A DNA stretch of 64,000 nt, taken from Streptomyces werraensis. Lineage in GTDB: Bacteria > Actinomycetota > Actinomycetes > Streptomycetales > Streptomycetaceae. The notes under the pieces were generated by a model that was not told the origin of the DNA, ran no database searches, and was given only the letters and a program-made list of their open reading frames with translations. Location: NCBI GenBank assembly GCA_014656175.1, contig BNBX01000002.1:562776-626775 (forward strand). The letters are read 5' to 3'. Shown here one piece after another: positions 43,919-52,451 of the stretch (position 1 is its first letter; each line of letters opens with the position of its first letter). Position numbers and translations under genes: made by a program.

Positions 43919-44443
43919 ATGCCCCGCCTCGCGCTCTACACCTTCGGTGTCCTCAAGTTTCCCCTCTCCGACCCCGCCCCCTCGACCCGCGAGTTCTACG
44001 CCCTCGGTGAGGCCGTCCACCGCCGGATCAGCGCGCACCCCGGCCACCTCGCCCGGGCCGAACCGGCGGGCGGTGAGCAGGGCGTCCTCTTCGGGGCGGA
44101 CTGGGGTGCGTGGGGCGAGTTCGCCGTGCCGGCGTGGTACGCCAAGGGCCGTACCCCCGACACCACCGCCCTGGCGGCCACCCTCTCCCTGTGGACCGGC
44201 CTCCGCTCCGCCCGCGACGCCGTCTACACCGGTCTCCACCGCGACGCGCTGACCAGGCGCCAGGACTGGTTCGAGAGGTCACGGCACCCGAGTCACGTGC
44301 TCTGGTGGGTCCCCGAGGACGCGATCCCCACCTGGCAGGAGGGCGTGGACAAACTGGAGGGCCTCCATCACCACGGGGTCGCACCCCAGCGCTTCACGTT
44401 CTCGCGGCCGTACACCCCGGACGGCGCCCCGGCCCGTGCGTGA
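43919..44443 (+). CDS. DUF3291-type monooxygenase-like protein
   Basis: This encodes a 174-residue protein: LALYTFGVLKFPLSDP at the start, LSLWTGLRSARDAVYTGLHRDAL in the middle (~85-107) and HVLWWVPEDAIPTWQEGVDKL near 125, the order of DUF3291 proteins, which have a dimeric alpha/beta barrel fold related to ABM monooxygenases. Trp-rich strands are typical. The ATG at 43919 has AAGGGAG upstream. The function is unknown. It ends in a strong terminator shared with the convergent gene. Confidence 0.78.
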   Translation: MPRLALYTFGVLKFPLSDPAPSTREFYALGEAVHRRISAHPGHLARAEPAGGEQGVLFGADWGAWGEFAVPAWYAKGRTPDTTALAATLSLWTGLRSARDAVYTGLHRDALTRRQDWFERSRHPSHVLWWVPEDAIPTWQEGVDKLEGLHHHGVAPQRFTFSRPYTPDGAPARA

Positions 44444-44454
44444 GGCTCTCAACA

Positions 44455-44487
44455 GCCGGAAGGCCCGCACAAGGCGGGCCTTCCGGC
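44455..44487. terminator. Strong bidirectional terminator
   Basis: A perfect 14-bp stem (GCCGGAAGGCCCGC at 44455-44468 with 44474-44487) has the loop ACAAG. An outer CTCTCA/TGAGAG pairing (44446-44451 and 44492-44497) extends it. It lies between convergent stops at 44443 and 44506. Confidence 0.85.
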
Positions 44488-44505
44488 CGGCTGAGAGCGA
44501 GATCC

Positions 44506-45306
44506 CTACACCCCCGGCGGGACATGCCGAGGCCGCCCCGGCCCCCGCGTCAGGCGGTAGCCGAAGACGCCCGCCAGGGCCGCCAGCGCTCCGCCGACCG
44601 CCGTCCAGATCCAGCGGTCGGACCACCAGCCCGACGTCCAGCCGTCCTCCGGCTCGAGGCCGGCCAGCACGGCGGAGGAGGAGTCGTCCGACTCCTCCTC
44701 CGGACGGGAGGCGACACCCGGTACCAACGGCTCCGACAGTGAGCCGTCCACCGCGGCCGCGCCGCCCATCTCCTTGGACTCGACGCGCAGTTCGGCGTCG
44801 ACCGGCTGACCCAGGTCGTCCGCCGACAGTTCCAGCGCCGTCAGGCGCACGTAGTACGTGCCGGGCAGCGGGTCGTTGGCCCAGGGCTCCGACCAGGCGC
44901 GGACCGTGCGCAGGACGCATGCCAGTTCCACGCCGGTCGTGCCCGGTCCGGCGGTGCGGGTCTGCGCGCCGTACTGGCAGGCCTGGCGGCGGCGCAGACC
45001 GTCGTACACGTCGACCTGCCACGTCTCGGAGGCGTGGCTCTCCGGCAGCTTCACCGTCGCGCGGACCGTGGGCCGCTGTCCCGCGTCCGCGGGGAACGAC
45101 CAGTACAGGTAGTCGCCCGTGGAGGCACGCGCCGTGGCGGTCTGCCCCTGCTCGACCTCCGTCGCGGTACGGAAGGACGTCCCCGCGCGGGTGGGACCCC
45201 CGCTGCCGGCGGAGGCCTCCGGCGACGGGGTGGAGTCGGCCGCGGCGGGTGCGGCGGACAGGCCCAGCGTCAGCAGGGCGGCACTCAGTACTCGTACGGC
45301 GCGCAT
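44506..45306 (-). CDS. Secreted membrane-anchored hypothetical protein, partner of VWA protein
   Basis: This encodes a 266-residue surface protein. It has a signal peptide (MRAVRVLSAALLTLGLSAAPAA), an extracellular beta-rich domain with DYLYWSFPADAGQRPTVRAT and TYYVRLTALELSADDLG, an acidic linker (EEESDDSSS), and a C-terminal TM helix (WTAVGGALAALAGVFGYRL) with a short basic tail. The ATG at 45306 overlaps the last base of the VWA gene stop. Signal, domain, TM and tail order is the same in the VWA protein, so they probably form one surface complex. No family name is recognised. Confidence 0.75.
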   Translation of the reverse strand: MRAVRVLSAALLTLGLSAAPAAADSTPSPEASAGSGGPTRAGTSFRTATEVEQGQTATARASTGDYLYWSFPADAGQRPTVRATVKLPESHASETWQVDVYDGLRRRQACQYGAQTRTAGPGTTGVELACVLRTVRAWSEPWANDPLPGTYYVRLTALELSADDLGQPVDAELRVESKEMGGAAAVDGSLSEPLVPGVASRPEEESDDSSSAVLAGLEPEDGWTSGWWSDRWIWTAVGGALAALAGVFGYRLTRGPGRPRHVPPGV

Positions 45307-46580
45307 CAGTTGGTCCTCCAGACAGCGACCCGCCAGCGGGACAGCCAGCCCCAGACGAGACCGGCGAGGAAGCCGGTCACGACCAGTGCGCCGAGCAGCC
45401 ACCAGCCCCGGCCGAGACCGAAGGAGGCGACGTCGGACGCGTCGTCGGGGCCGTCGACGACGTCGACCGTCAGCTCCAGCGGCAGACCGGGCGTGGTCTT
45501 CACGCCGGCGTCCGCCGAGAAGGAGGTGGTCACACCGAGGCACACCGTCTCCGCCGCGGGCTTGTCGCTGTCGTCGTCGTCACGCTCCGGCTCGGGGTGG
45601 CGCAGGCCCGTGGACACCACGTCCGTACGGCCGTTGCCGGTGGCCTCGCCGCGCACGATCTCCCGGCCGTGCACGGTCACCGCGCGCATCAGCACGCCGT
45701 AATCGGGGCGCACGGCGCGGTCCGCGGCGACGCTCACCGAGGCGCGCAGCTCCTGCCCGGCGAGCAGCTCCACGCGGTACCAGCGCTGCTGGCCGAACTC
45801 CTCGCGGTCGGTGTAGAGACCGGACGTGAGCACGGGCGCCTTCTCGCACGAGCCGGCGCCCTCGGTGGCGACCGGGGTCACCACCGGCTCGGCCGCCCGG
45901 TCGACCAGCTCGTTGACACGGTCGGTGAGTTCGTCCTGGTGCTCGACGGAGGTGTAGGTGCCGCCGGTCGCCTCGGCGATGCAGCTGAGCTGCCGGCTCA
46001 GCTTGGCGTTCGGCACCAGGCCCAGCGTGTCGATGGTCAGGCCGATGCCCTTGGCCGCGATCTCGCGGGCCACCTCGCACGGGTCGAGCGGGGCGCAGGT
46101 GTCCTCGCCGTCGCTGATCAGCACGATCCGCTTCGAGCCGTCGCCGCCGTCGAGGTCGTCGGCCGCCTTCAGCAGCGCCGGGCCGATCGGGGTCCAGCCG
46201 GTCGGGACGAGGGTCGCCACCGCCGTCTTCGCCTCGGTGCGGTCCAGCGGGCCGACCGGGTAGAGCTGCGCGGTGTCCTTGCAGCCCTCCTTGCGGTCGT
46301 CGCCGGCGTAGTCCGCGCCGAGGGTGCGGATGCCGAGCTGCACCTCCTCCGGCGTCGCGTCCAGCACCTCGTTGAACGCCTGCTTCGCCGCCGCCATCCG
46401 GGACTGGCCGTCGATGTCCTTGGCGCGCATCGAGCCGCTCACGTCGAGGACGAGGTCGACCTTGGGCGCGTCCTGGCCCGTGGGTTCACCGGCGGCCGCC
46501 CCGGCCGGGAAGGCGATCCCGGCCGTCAGGGCGGCGAGCAGGGCTATGGCGCCTGCCACCGGCCGTGTTCTTCTGATCAT
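45306..46580 (-). CDS. Secreted, membrane-anchored von Willebrand factor A domain protein
   Basis: This encodes 424 residues. The signal peptide (RRTRPVAGAIALLAALTAGI) is followed by a VWA domain with the full metal-ion site: VDLVLDVSGSMRAKD (~40), TGWTPIGPALLKAADDL (~127) and IVLISDGEDTCAP (~152). A second extracellular beta-rich region (~240-385) and a C-terminal TM helix (WWLLGALVVTGFLAGLVWGW) close the protein. It probably presents an adhesion or protein-binding module at the surface. It is coupled to the downstream gene by a one-base overlap. Confidence 0.9.
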   Translation of the reverse strand: MIRRTRPVAGAIALLAALTAGIAFPAGAAAGEPTGQDAPKVDLVLDVSGSMRAKDIDGQSRMAAAKQAFNEVLDATPEEVQLGIRTLGADYAGDDRKEGCKDTAQLYPVGPLDRTEAKTAVATLVPTGWTPIGPALLKAADDLDGGDGSKRIVLISDGEDTCAPLDPCEVAREIAAKGIGLTIDTLGLVPNAKLSRQLSCIAEATGGTYTSVEHQDELTDRVNELVDRAAEPVVTPVATEGAGSCEKAPVLTSGLYTDREEFGQQRWYRVELLAGQELRASVSVAADRAVRPDYGVLMRAVTVHGREIVRGEATGNGRTDVVSTGLRHPEPERDDDDSDKPAAETVCLGVTTSFSADAGVKTTPGLPLELTVDVVDGPDDASDVASFGLGRGWWLLGALVVTGFLAGLVWGWLSRWRVAVWRTN

Positions 46581-46625
46581 CGGCGGATCCTATTGATCAG
46601 GAGCGCCGCATTCCAAAACGGTCCG

Positions 46626-48158
46626 TCACCCTACCCCGTGGCTCAGGGGATTGGGCAGGTCCGTCCACCGGTCGCCCCCGGTGCCCGGCGACAGCCGCAT
46701 CAGCGTCAGCGCCTTCGCCGGCAGCGGTCCGTCGCACAGCGCCGAGAGGTCGTCCGTACGCGGCAGATCCGGTACGGCCCTCTCCAGCGCCGCCCGCAGC
46801 GCCGCACCGGACCCCGCCGTCCCGGCCAGCGCGCCCGCCACGAGTGAGCCGAACAGCTTGCGGCGCAGGGCCAGGGCGTCGTCCGTGACCATGCGGCCGG
46901 GCACGTCCGGCACCGGGATGCCGTGCCGTGCCAGGCGGGCCGGCGAGACGCGCAGATCGGCGAGGTCCCGGTAGACCAGCCGTATCGGCTCCCCGTCCGG
47001 CGACAGCACCACGAGCAGGTTCTGTCCGTGTGCCTCCAGCGCCACGCCCATGTCCAGCAGCCGCAGCCCGACGGTGAGCGCCAGCCGGGCGAGACGGGCC
47101 AGCCGGGCGGGCGAGCGGGGAAAGTCCGTGCCGGCCAGCGCCGCCACCGGCACCACCCGCTCCCCAGGGCCCGCGTACTTCTCCGGCGACTCCCGCAGCA
47201 GCGCCGCCAGATCGGGCGAACCGGCCGCCACCGCGCCCAGCGTGCGGGTGATCCGCAGCAGCCCGTCCGTGCGTTCCGCCACCGCCTGCCCGAAGTCCGT
47301 CAGGATTGCCGACGCGGCCACCGACCCCAGGGAGATGTCCCGCACCGAGGACGTCAGCCGGGCGCTCAGCGCCGTCTTCACGTGCGGACCGTCCGGCAGC
47401 GCGAGGGTGCGCAACGCCATCAGCGGATGCGCCGCGAGCGCCCCCTCGCCCGTCCCCGGACCAGCCCCCGCCCGCTTCAGCACATGCGCCGCCTGCCACG
47501 GATGCACCGGCACCAGCACCTGTTCCCCGTCCCGCAGCCACTTCGGCCACACCCCCGACACCAGACACTCCCCGGCCGGCACCGGAATCAGCCCCAGCTC
47601 CACCACCGGCCGGTGCTCGGGGCCGTACGCGAGCTGTTCGAGCACCGAGAAGCCGGGACGGGAGCGGCAGTTCGGGTGGAAGGGGTGTCCGTCGACCACC
47701 CGCTGCTCCCACTCCCAGTCCCGCACCGGCGTCGCCTCCCCAGGGCTCCCGAAGCCCCGCTGCCCGGCCCGCGACAGGGCCAGCGAGGCCGTGCTGTGCC
47801 CCAGTTCGGAGGCGAACGAGCCCGAGTGCGGCACCGCGAGGTCGGTCATCAGCCGCGCCGGATCGTCGTACTCCGCACCATCCAGCAGTACGGCGGTCAC
47901 CCGGTCGTCCGTCGCGTACGGGTCCGAGGCCGGACCCTCCAGCCGCCGCCCGTCCGCCAGCCGCAGCACCACCCCCGACCGGGTGTCCTGCCGTCCGGCG
48001 AGCCACGGCAGCGGGTCGTGCGTCAGCCCCCGCCACAACCGGGTCAGCACCGCCGCCCGTGCCCCGGGCAGCGCCCCTGCGTACGCCGGCAGCAGAGCGG
48101 GCCGTACGACGGCCAACTCCTCGGCGACCTCGGCCTCGGCGGTGGAGGGACGCGGCAC
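46626..48158 (-). CDS. IucA/IucC family NIS siderophore synthetase
   Basis: This encodes a 510-residue NRPS-independent siderophore synthetase, which uses ATP to join a carboxylate to an amine or hydroxylamine. Signatures are GHPFHPNCRSRPGF (ATP/substrate loop, ~150), VPVHPWQAAHVLK (~220), VKTALSARLTSSVRDISLGS (~275) and LDMGVALEAHGQNLLVVL (~370). The start at GTG 48158 lies seven bases after AGGAG; a GTG at 48164 is in the same frame. It is divergent from a paralogue at 48258. Which siderophore is made is unknown. Confidence 0.92.
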   Translation of the reverse strand: MPRPSTAEAEVAEELAVVRPALLPAYAGALPGARAAVLTRLWRGLTHDPLPWLAGRQDTRSGVVLRLADGRRLEGPASDPYATDDRVTAVLLDGAEYDDPARLMTDLAVPHSGSFASELGHSTASLALSRAGQRGFGSPGEATPVRDWEWEQRVVDGHPFHPNCRSRPGFSVLEQLAYGPEHRPVVELGLIPVPAGECLVSGVWPKWLRDGEQVLVPVHPWQAAHVLKRAGAGPGTGEGALAAHPLMALRTLALPDGPHVKTALSARLTSSVRDISLGSVAASAILTDFGQAVAERTDGLLRITRTLGAVAAGSPDLAALLRESPEKYAGPGERVVPVAALAGTDFPRSPARLARLARLALTVGLRLLDMGVALEAHGQNLLVVLSPDGEPIRLVYRDLADLRVSPARLARHGIPVPDVPGRMVTDDALALRRKLFGSLVAGALAGTAGSGAALRAALERAVPDLPRTDDLSALCDGPLPAKALTLMRLSPGTGGDRWTDLPNPLSHGVG

Positions 48159-48257
48159 GGGCACACTCCTCGGATCGACGGAAAGGTGGGACGTACGGGG
48201 GGACGATGCCAGACATACTGATCGTCTCCGCCGGACAGACGTAGGGAACCAGAACGC

Positions 48258-49811
48258 GTGGACCTCATGCCCCCGCCCGCAGACGACGACGCGGCGAACC
48301 GCGCCGGCCTGGCCGGGCGCGCCGACGCCCACGCGGCCGTGCCGCTGCTGAACTGCCTGCTGCGCGAAGTGGCCGAACCCCTGCCCGCGCCCGGCCGCCC
48401 GGACGGCCCGCGCACCTACCGCCTGCCCCACACGCGCCGGCTGCTGCGGGTGCGCGGCGCCCGCCGCCCCACCGCGCCCGAGGTGCGCACCGCCGGGTCC
48501 TGGCGCCGCCTCACCCACACGGAACTGGTCAAACTCGTCGCCGAGGAGCTGCGCGGGCACACCGGCCGGTCCAACCACGAACTGCCCGCCGAGATGCTCG
48601 ACAGCCGCGACGCCGTCGCCGCGCTGCTCGCCGCCCGCGACCGCGCCGACCCGCCCGGCGACCTCTACCTGCGCTCCGAGCAGTCCCTGCTCACCGGGCA
48701 CACCCACCACCCCGCCCCCAAGGCCCGCGGCGGCGGCCCCGCGGCCGCCTGGCTGCCGTACGCGCCCGAGGCGTACGCCCGCTTCCCGCTGACCCTGCTG
48801 GGCGTGCGCGAGGACACCCTGGTGGACGAGGGCGACACCGCGGCCCTGGACCGTCTCGGCGCCGCCCCGCCCGGCTACCGGCTGCTGCCCGCCCACCCCT
48901 GGCAGCTCGACCTCGCGGCCGACGACCTCGCCCCCGCGTTCGCCGACGGCCGACTGCTCCGGCTCGGCGGGACGCCCTGGCCGGTGTGGCCCACGGCCGC
49001 CGTCCGCACCGTCTACGCCCCCGCCGAGGACCTGTTCCTCAAGTTCAGCCTCGACGTGCGCATCACCAACGACATCCGCCGGCTGTGGCGGCACGACCTG
49101 GCGCGCCTGCGCGCCACCGACGCCGCCGTACGGGACGCCTTCGAGGGCAGCCCGGCGGGCGGTGCCTGGCTGAGCGACCGGGGGCACCGCACCGCGGACT
49201 TCGCCGTGGAGCAGTTGGCGGTCGTGGTCCGCGACGGGTTCGACGGCCACCTGGCCCCCGGTGCCACTCCCTGCCTGGCCGCCGCCCTGGTGGAGGGCTT
49301 CGACGGCGACCCGCTCGCGGCCACCGACCGTCCCGCCGCCTGGTGGGAGGCGTACCTGGCCCAGGTGGTGCCCCCGGCCCTCGCCGCCTTCCACCGGCAC
49401 GGCGTCGTCCTGGAGGCGCATCTGCAGAACACGCTGGTCGCCCTTGACGCCGACGGCATGCCGGTGCAGGCCCTCTACCGCGACGCCGAGGGCGTGAAGC
49501 TGCTGGCGTCCCCGCACCGCCCCGACGGCCCGGCCACGGTGACACGGGAGGCGGGCTGGGAGCGCCTGGTGTACTGCCTGGTCGTCAACCACCTCATGGA
49601 GATCGCCGGCGCCCTCGCCGGCCGCCACCCCGGCCTCGACCCCTGGCCCGCGCTCCGCCGCGAACTGGCCCGGCACGACCTCCCCGAGATCCCCGCCCTG
49701 CTCACCGCGCCCACCCTGCCCGCCAAGACCAACCTCCTCCTGCGCTGGACCGCCGCCGACGGAGCCGCCGCCCGCTACCGGCCGCTGCCCAACCCTCTGT
49801 CGGGCCACTGA
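48258..49811 (+). CDS. IucA/IucC family NIS siderophore synthetase
   Basis: This encodes a 517-residue paralogue of the divergent synthetase. Key parts are EQSLLTGHTHHPAPKARGG (the H-P-x-x-K loop, ~140), LPAHPWQLDLAAD (~215), LFLKFSLDVRITNDIRR (~260) and RHGVVLEAHLQNTLVAL (~385). The C-terminus (LPNPLSGH) is like the partner's LPNPLSHGVG. The GTG at 48258 has AGGGAA upstream. A two-synthetase set could assemble a citrate- or succinate-type siderophore, but no lysine/ornithine oxygenase, decarboxylase or ferri-siderophore transporter is adjacent. Confidence 0.92.
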   Translation: MDLMPPPADDDAANRAGLAGRADAHAAVPLLNCLLREVAEPLPAPGRPDGPRTYRLPHTRRLLRVRGARRPTAPEVRTAGSWRRLTHTELVKLVAEELRGHTGRSNHELPAEMLDSRDAVAALLAARDRADPPGDLYLRSEQSLLTGHTHHPAPKARGGGPAAAWLPYAPEAYARFPLTLLGVREDTLVDEGDTAALDRLGAAPPGYRLLPAHPWQLDLAADDLAPAFADGRLLRLGGTPWPVWPTAAVRTVYAPAEDLFLKFSLDVRITNDIRRLWRHDLARLRATDAAVRDAFEGSPAGGAWLSDRGHRTADFAVEQLAVVVRDGFDGHLAPGATPCLAAALVEGFDGDPLAATDRPAAWWEAYLAQVVPPALAAFHRHGVVLEAHLQNTLVALDADGMPVQALYRDAEGVKLLASPHRPDGPATVTREAGWERLVYCLVVNHLMEIAGALAGRHPGLDPWPALRRELARHDLPEIPALLTAPTLPAKTNLLLRWTAADGAAARYRPLPNPLSGH

Positions 49812-49935
49812 GCGCGCCCCGCTTGGAACGCGAGGAGAGGCGACGGCGGTCCGGATGCCCCAGACTCGGGAGGAGGGCCGCAAGGAAGGCCCCCGGGGGG
49901 ACCGCCGCCCGACCGTGCCCGGAGGAGGCCGGCCC

Positions 49936-50889
49936 GTGCATGACGTGCCGTTCTGGCTGTGGATCGTGTTCGTCGCCATCGTCGTCGCGTCCCTCGCGAT
50001 CGACCTGTTCGCACACCGCTCGGCCCATGTCATCGAGTTCCGTGAGGCGGCGGCCTGGAGCGCCGGGTGGATCGGCCTGGCCGTCCTCTTCGGCGGCGTG
50101 GTCTTCCTCGTCGTCGGCACCGACGCGGGCGTCGAGTACACCACCGCGTGGCTGCTGGAGAAGAGCCTGTCCGTCGACAACCTCTTCGTCTTCGCGCTGA
50201 TCTTCAGCTACTTCCAGGTGCCACGCGCCTACCAGCACCGCGTGCTGTTCCTCGGCGTCCTGGGCGCCCTGGTCTTCCGCGGCCTGTTCCTCGCGGCCGG
50301 CGTGGCCGTGGTCAGCCGCTTCACCGCCGTGCTGTTCGTCTTCGCGGCCATCCTCTTCTGGAGCACGTACAAGATCCTCAAGGGGGAGGACGAGAGCTTC
50401 GACCCCGGCAAGAGCATCGCGGTCAGGTTGCTGCGCAAGGTGATCCCCGTCCAGGACGAGTACGCGGGCCCGCACTTCTTCGTCAAGGAGGCGGGCAAGC
50501 GGGTGGCGACCCCGCTGCTCGCGGTCGTCGCCGCGATCGAGGCCGCCGACCTCGTCTTCGCCGTCGACAGCGTGCCCGCGGTCCTCGCCGTCAGCAGCGA
50601 CGTGTTCATCGTCTACACCAGCAACGCCTTCGCCATCCTCGGCCTGCGCGCCCTGTACTTCATGCTGGCCGGACTGCTGGACCGCTTCCACTACCTGAGC
50701 GTCGGCCTCGCGCTGATCCTCGGCTTCATCGGCGTCAAGCTCGTCCTCCAGGCCACCCACGAGACCGTCAGCACCGCCGTCCCCGAGATCCCGTCCCTGG
50801 TCAGCCTGGCGGTCATCGTCGTCGTCCTGGCCGTGTCGATCACGGTGAGCGTGCTGCGGCCACCGACCGAGCAGGACAAAACCGTGTAA
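49936..50889 (+). CDS. TerC family integral membrane protein
   Basis: This encodes a 317-residue membrane protein with about eight TM helices. The family signatures with buried acids are LEKSLSVDNLFVFALIFSYF (~74-93) and AAIEAADLVFAVDSVPAVLA (~200-219). TerC proteins act in metal (manganese) export or in membrane stress complexes with Ter proteins. I chose the GTG at 49936 because GGAGGAGG lies seven bases upstream; earlier in-frame starts give a basic, disordered N-terminus. It stands 124 bases after the siderophore synthetase gene. Confidence 0.9.
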   Translation: MHDVPFWLWIVFVAIVVASLAIDLFAHRSAHVIEFREAAAWSAGWIGLAVLFGGVVFLVVGTDAGVEYTTAWLLEKSLSVDNLFVFALIFSYFQVPRAYQHRVLFLGVLGALVFRGLFLAAGVAVVSRFTAVLFVFAAILFWSTYKILKGEDESFDPGKSIAVRLLRKVIPVQDEYAGPHFFVKEAGKRVATPLLAVVAAIEAADLVFAVDSVPAVLAVSSDVFIVYTSNAFAILGLRALYFMLAGLLDRFHYLSVGLALILGFIGVKLVLQATHETVSTAVPEIPSLVSLAVIVVVLAVSITVSVLRPPTEQDKTV

Positions 50890-50909
50890 AGCGGGCGTAA
50901 AGTGGAAGC

Positions 50910-51167
50910 ATGAGCAGCGACCGCAAACGCGACGGGACCCGGCCCACCGAGCTGCTGTGCGCCTCGTGCGGCCGGCCGGTGGAGACCGTCGTCACCCGGC
51001 ACAAGACCATGGGCGTCAACGTCCCCCACTGGCGGGCGGGCCCCTGCCACAACCCCGACTGCGTCGACTACGTCCCCGAGATGGTCCCGGCGGACACCCT
51101 CCGTCACCAGGAGCGGGGGGAACGGCGGACGGAGGAACGCCGCAAGGAGGCCGGCCCGTCCGTCTGA
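50910..51167 (+). CDS. Small zinc-ribbon-like hypothetical protein
   Basis: This encodes 85 residues. LLCASCGRPVETVVTRHK and then GPCHNPDCVDY give a C-x2-C...C-x4-C set that should bind one zinc. The C-terminal third is a charged helix (RHQERGERRTEERRKEAG). The ATG at 50910 follows AGTGGAAG, 20 bases after terC. It may be cotranscribed with terC. The function is unknown. Confidence 0.68.
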   Translation: MSSDRKRDGTRPTELLCASCGRPVETVVTRHKTMGVNVPHWRAGPCHNPDCVDYVPEMVPADTLRHQERGERRTEERRKEAGPSV

Positions 51168-51243
51168 CCGTCCCCGCCGCCGCCCCTCCGCGCGCGGTTA
51201 GGATTCCTGTCCGACGTCGTACGAGGATGGGGTGGCCCGAAGC

Positions 51244-52158
51244 ATGCTGAAGCAGGTTACCGCCACCCGTTACGTCGAGCCCCTGCACTCCGGCGGCTCC
51301 GTGCCGGGCGTCGTCGAGGCGGACGACCTGGGCACGTACGTCGTCAAGTTCACCGGCTCCGCGCAGGGACGCAAGGCGCTGGTCGCCGAGGTGATCGTCG
51401 GCGAACTGGCGCGGGCCCTCGGACTGCGCTTCCCGGAGCTGGTGTTGGTGCACTTCGACCCGGCGATCGCCGACGCCGAACCGCACCAGGAGGTGCGCGA
51501 CCTGCACGCCTCCAGCGCCGGGGTCAACCTCGGCATGGACCACCTGCCGGGAGCGCGCGACTTCACCCCCGAGGCGGCCGAGACATTCACCGTCGATCCG
51601 CTGGAGGCCGGGCGGATCGTATGGCTCGACGCGCTCACCGCGAACGTCGACCGCACCGTGCACAGCTCCAACCTGCTGCTGTGGCCGACCCTCGGCGTCG
51701 TCCCGCCCCGGCTGTGGCTGATCGACCACGGCGCCGCGCTCGTCTTCCACCACCGCTGGAACGCCGGCGACCCGACGAAGGCGTACGACTTCCGCCACCA
51801 CGCCCTCGGCCGGTACGGACCCGACGTGCGCGCCGCCGACGCGGAGCTGGCGCCCCGGGTGACGGAGGAACTGCTGCGGTCGATCGTGGACCAGGTGCCC
51901 GACGCCTGGCTGGACGGGGAGCCGGGGTTCGGCTCGCCCGAGGCGGTCCGCGCGGCGTACGTGGACCACCTGCACGCGCGGGCACGGGCGTCCGGCGCAT
52001 GGCTGCCCCTCGACTTCCCCACGGCCGACCAGATCGCCGCGGAGAACGCCCTCCGCGCGGCGCGGACGCAACGGGGCCGGCCGGACTGGCTCAAGCAGGT
52101 GCCGGACCTGCACGGCCGGCCGGCGGTGGAACAGGACGGGACGGTGCACCTGCGGTGA
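51244..52158 (+). CDS. HipA-like kinase family protein
   Basis: This encodes 304 residues of the HipA-related kinase family common in actinobacteria. The start MLKQVTATRYVEPLHSGGS is followed by DDLGTYVVKFTGSAQGRKAL with the ATP-binding Lys (~38), DALTANVDRTVHSSNLL with the catalytic loop Asp (~135) and RLWLIDHGAALVFHH with the metal-binding Asp (~160). HipA kinases phosphorylate a translation factor, but no HipB antitoxin gene is adjacent. It overlaps the Rdx-family gene by four bases (GTGA). Confidence 0.85.
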   Translation: MLKQVTATRYVEPLHSGGSVPGVVEADDLGTYVVKFTGSAQGRKALVAEVIVGELARALGLRFPELVLVHFDPAIADAEPHQEVRDLHASSAGVNLGMDHLPGARDFTPEAAETFTVDPLEAGRIVWLDALTANVDRTVHSSNLLLWPTLGVVPPRLWLIDHGAALVFHHRWNAGDPTKAYDFRHHALGRYGPDVRAADAELAPRVTEELLRSIVDQVPDAWLDGEPGFGSPEAVRAAYVDHLHARARASGAWLPLDFPTADQIAAENALRAARTQRGRPDWLKQVPDLHGRPAVEQDGTVHLR

Positions 52159-52433
52159 CGGCCGACGCACGGCGCGTGGAGATCGAGTACTGCACCCGGT
52201 GCCGTTGGCTGCCCCGGGCGGCCTGGCTGGCGCAGGAGCTGCTGACCACCTTCGAGCAGGAACTGACCGAGCTGGCGCTCAAGCCCGGGACCGGCGGGGT
52301 GTTCGTGGTCCGGGTCGGGGACGAGGTCGTCTGGGACCGGCGGGAGCAGGGCTTCCCGGAGCCGACGGCGGTGAAGCAGGCCGTACGCGACCGAGTGGCC
52401 CCGGGGAAACCCCTGGGCCACTCGGAGAGGTGA
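52155..52433 (+). CDS. Rdx family (SelT/SelW/SelH-like) thioredoxin-fold protein
   Basis: This encodes 92 residues starting at GTG 52155, overlapping the HipA-like gene stop by four bases. VEIEYCTRCRWLPRAAWLAQ places a C-x-x-C motif in the loop of a thioredoxin-like fold, followed by LALKPGTGGVFVVRVGDEVV and DRREQGFPEPTAVKQAV. This is the pattern of Rdx proteins, with Cys rather than selenocysteine. It may reduce disulfides or bind a partner protein. Convergent with aceB. Confidence 0.88.
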   Translation: MTADARRVEIEYCTRCRWLPRAAWLAQELLTTFEQELTELALKPGTGGVFVVRVGDEVVWDRREQGFPEPTAVKQAVRDRVAPGKPLGHSER

Positions 52434-52451
52434 ACCGCCCGAACGGCCGCC

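Noticed and set aside
48159..48257. Iron box (DmdR/IdeR-type) between the two siderophore synthetase genes
   Set aside because: I looked for TTAGG/CCTAA-type repeats and found no convincing match.
46626..50180. Single 1184-codon reading covering both siderophore synthetases
   Set aside because: It runs antisense through the plus-strand synthetase and only becomes protein-like after 48158; the real gene starts at the GTG behind AGGAG.
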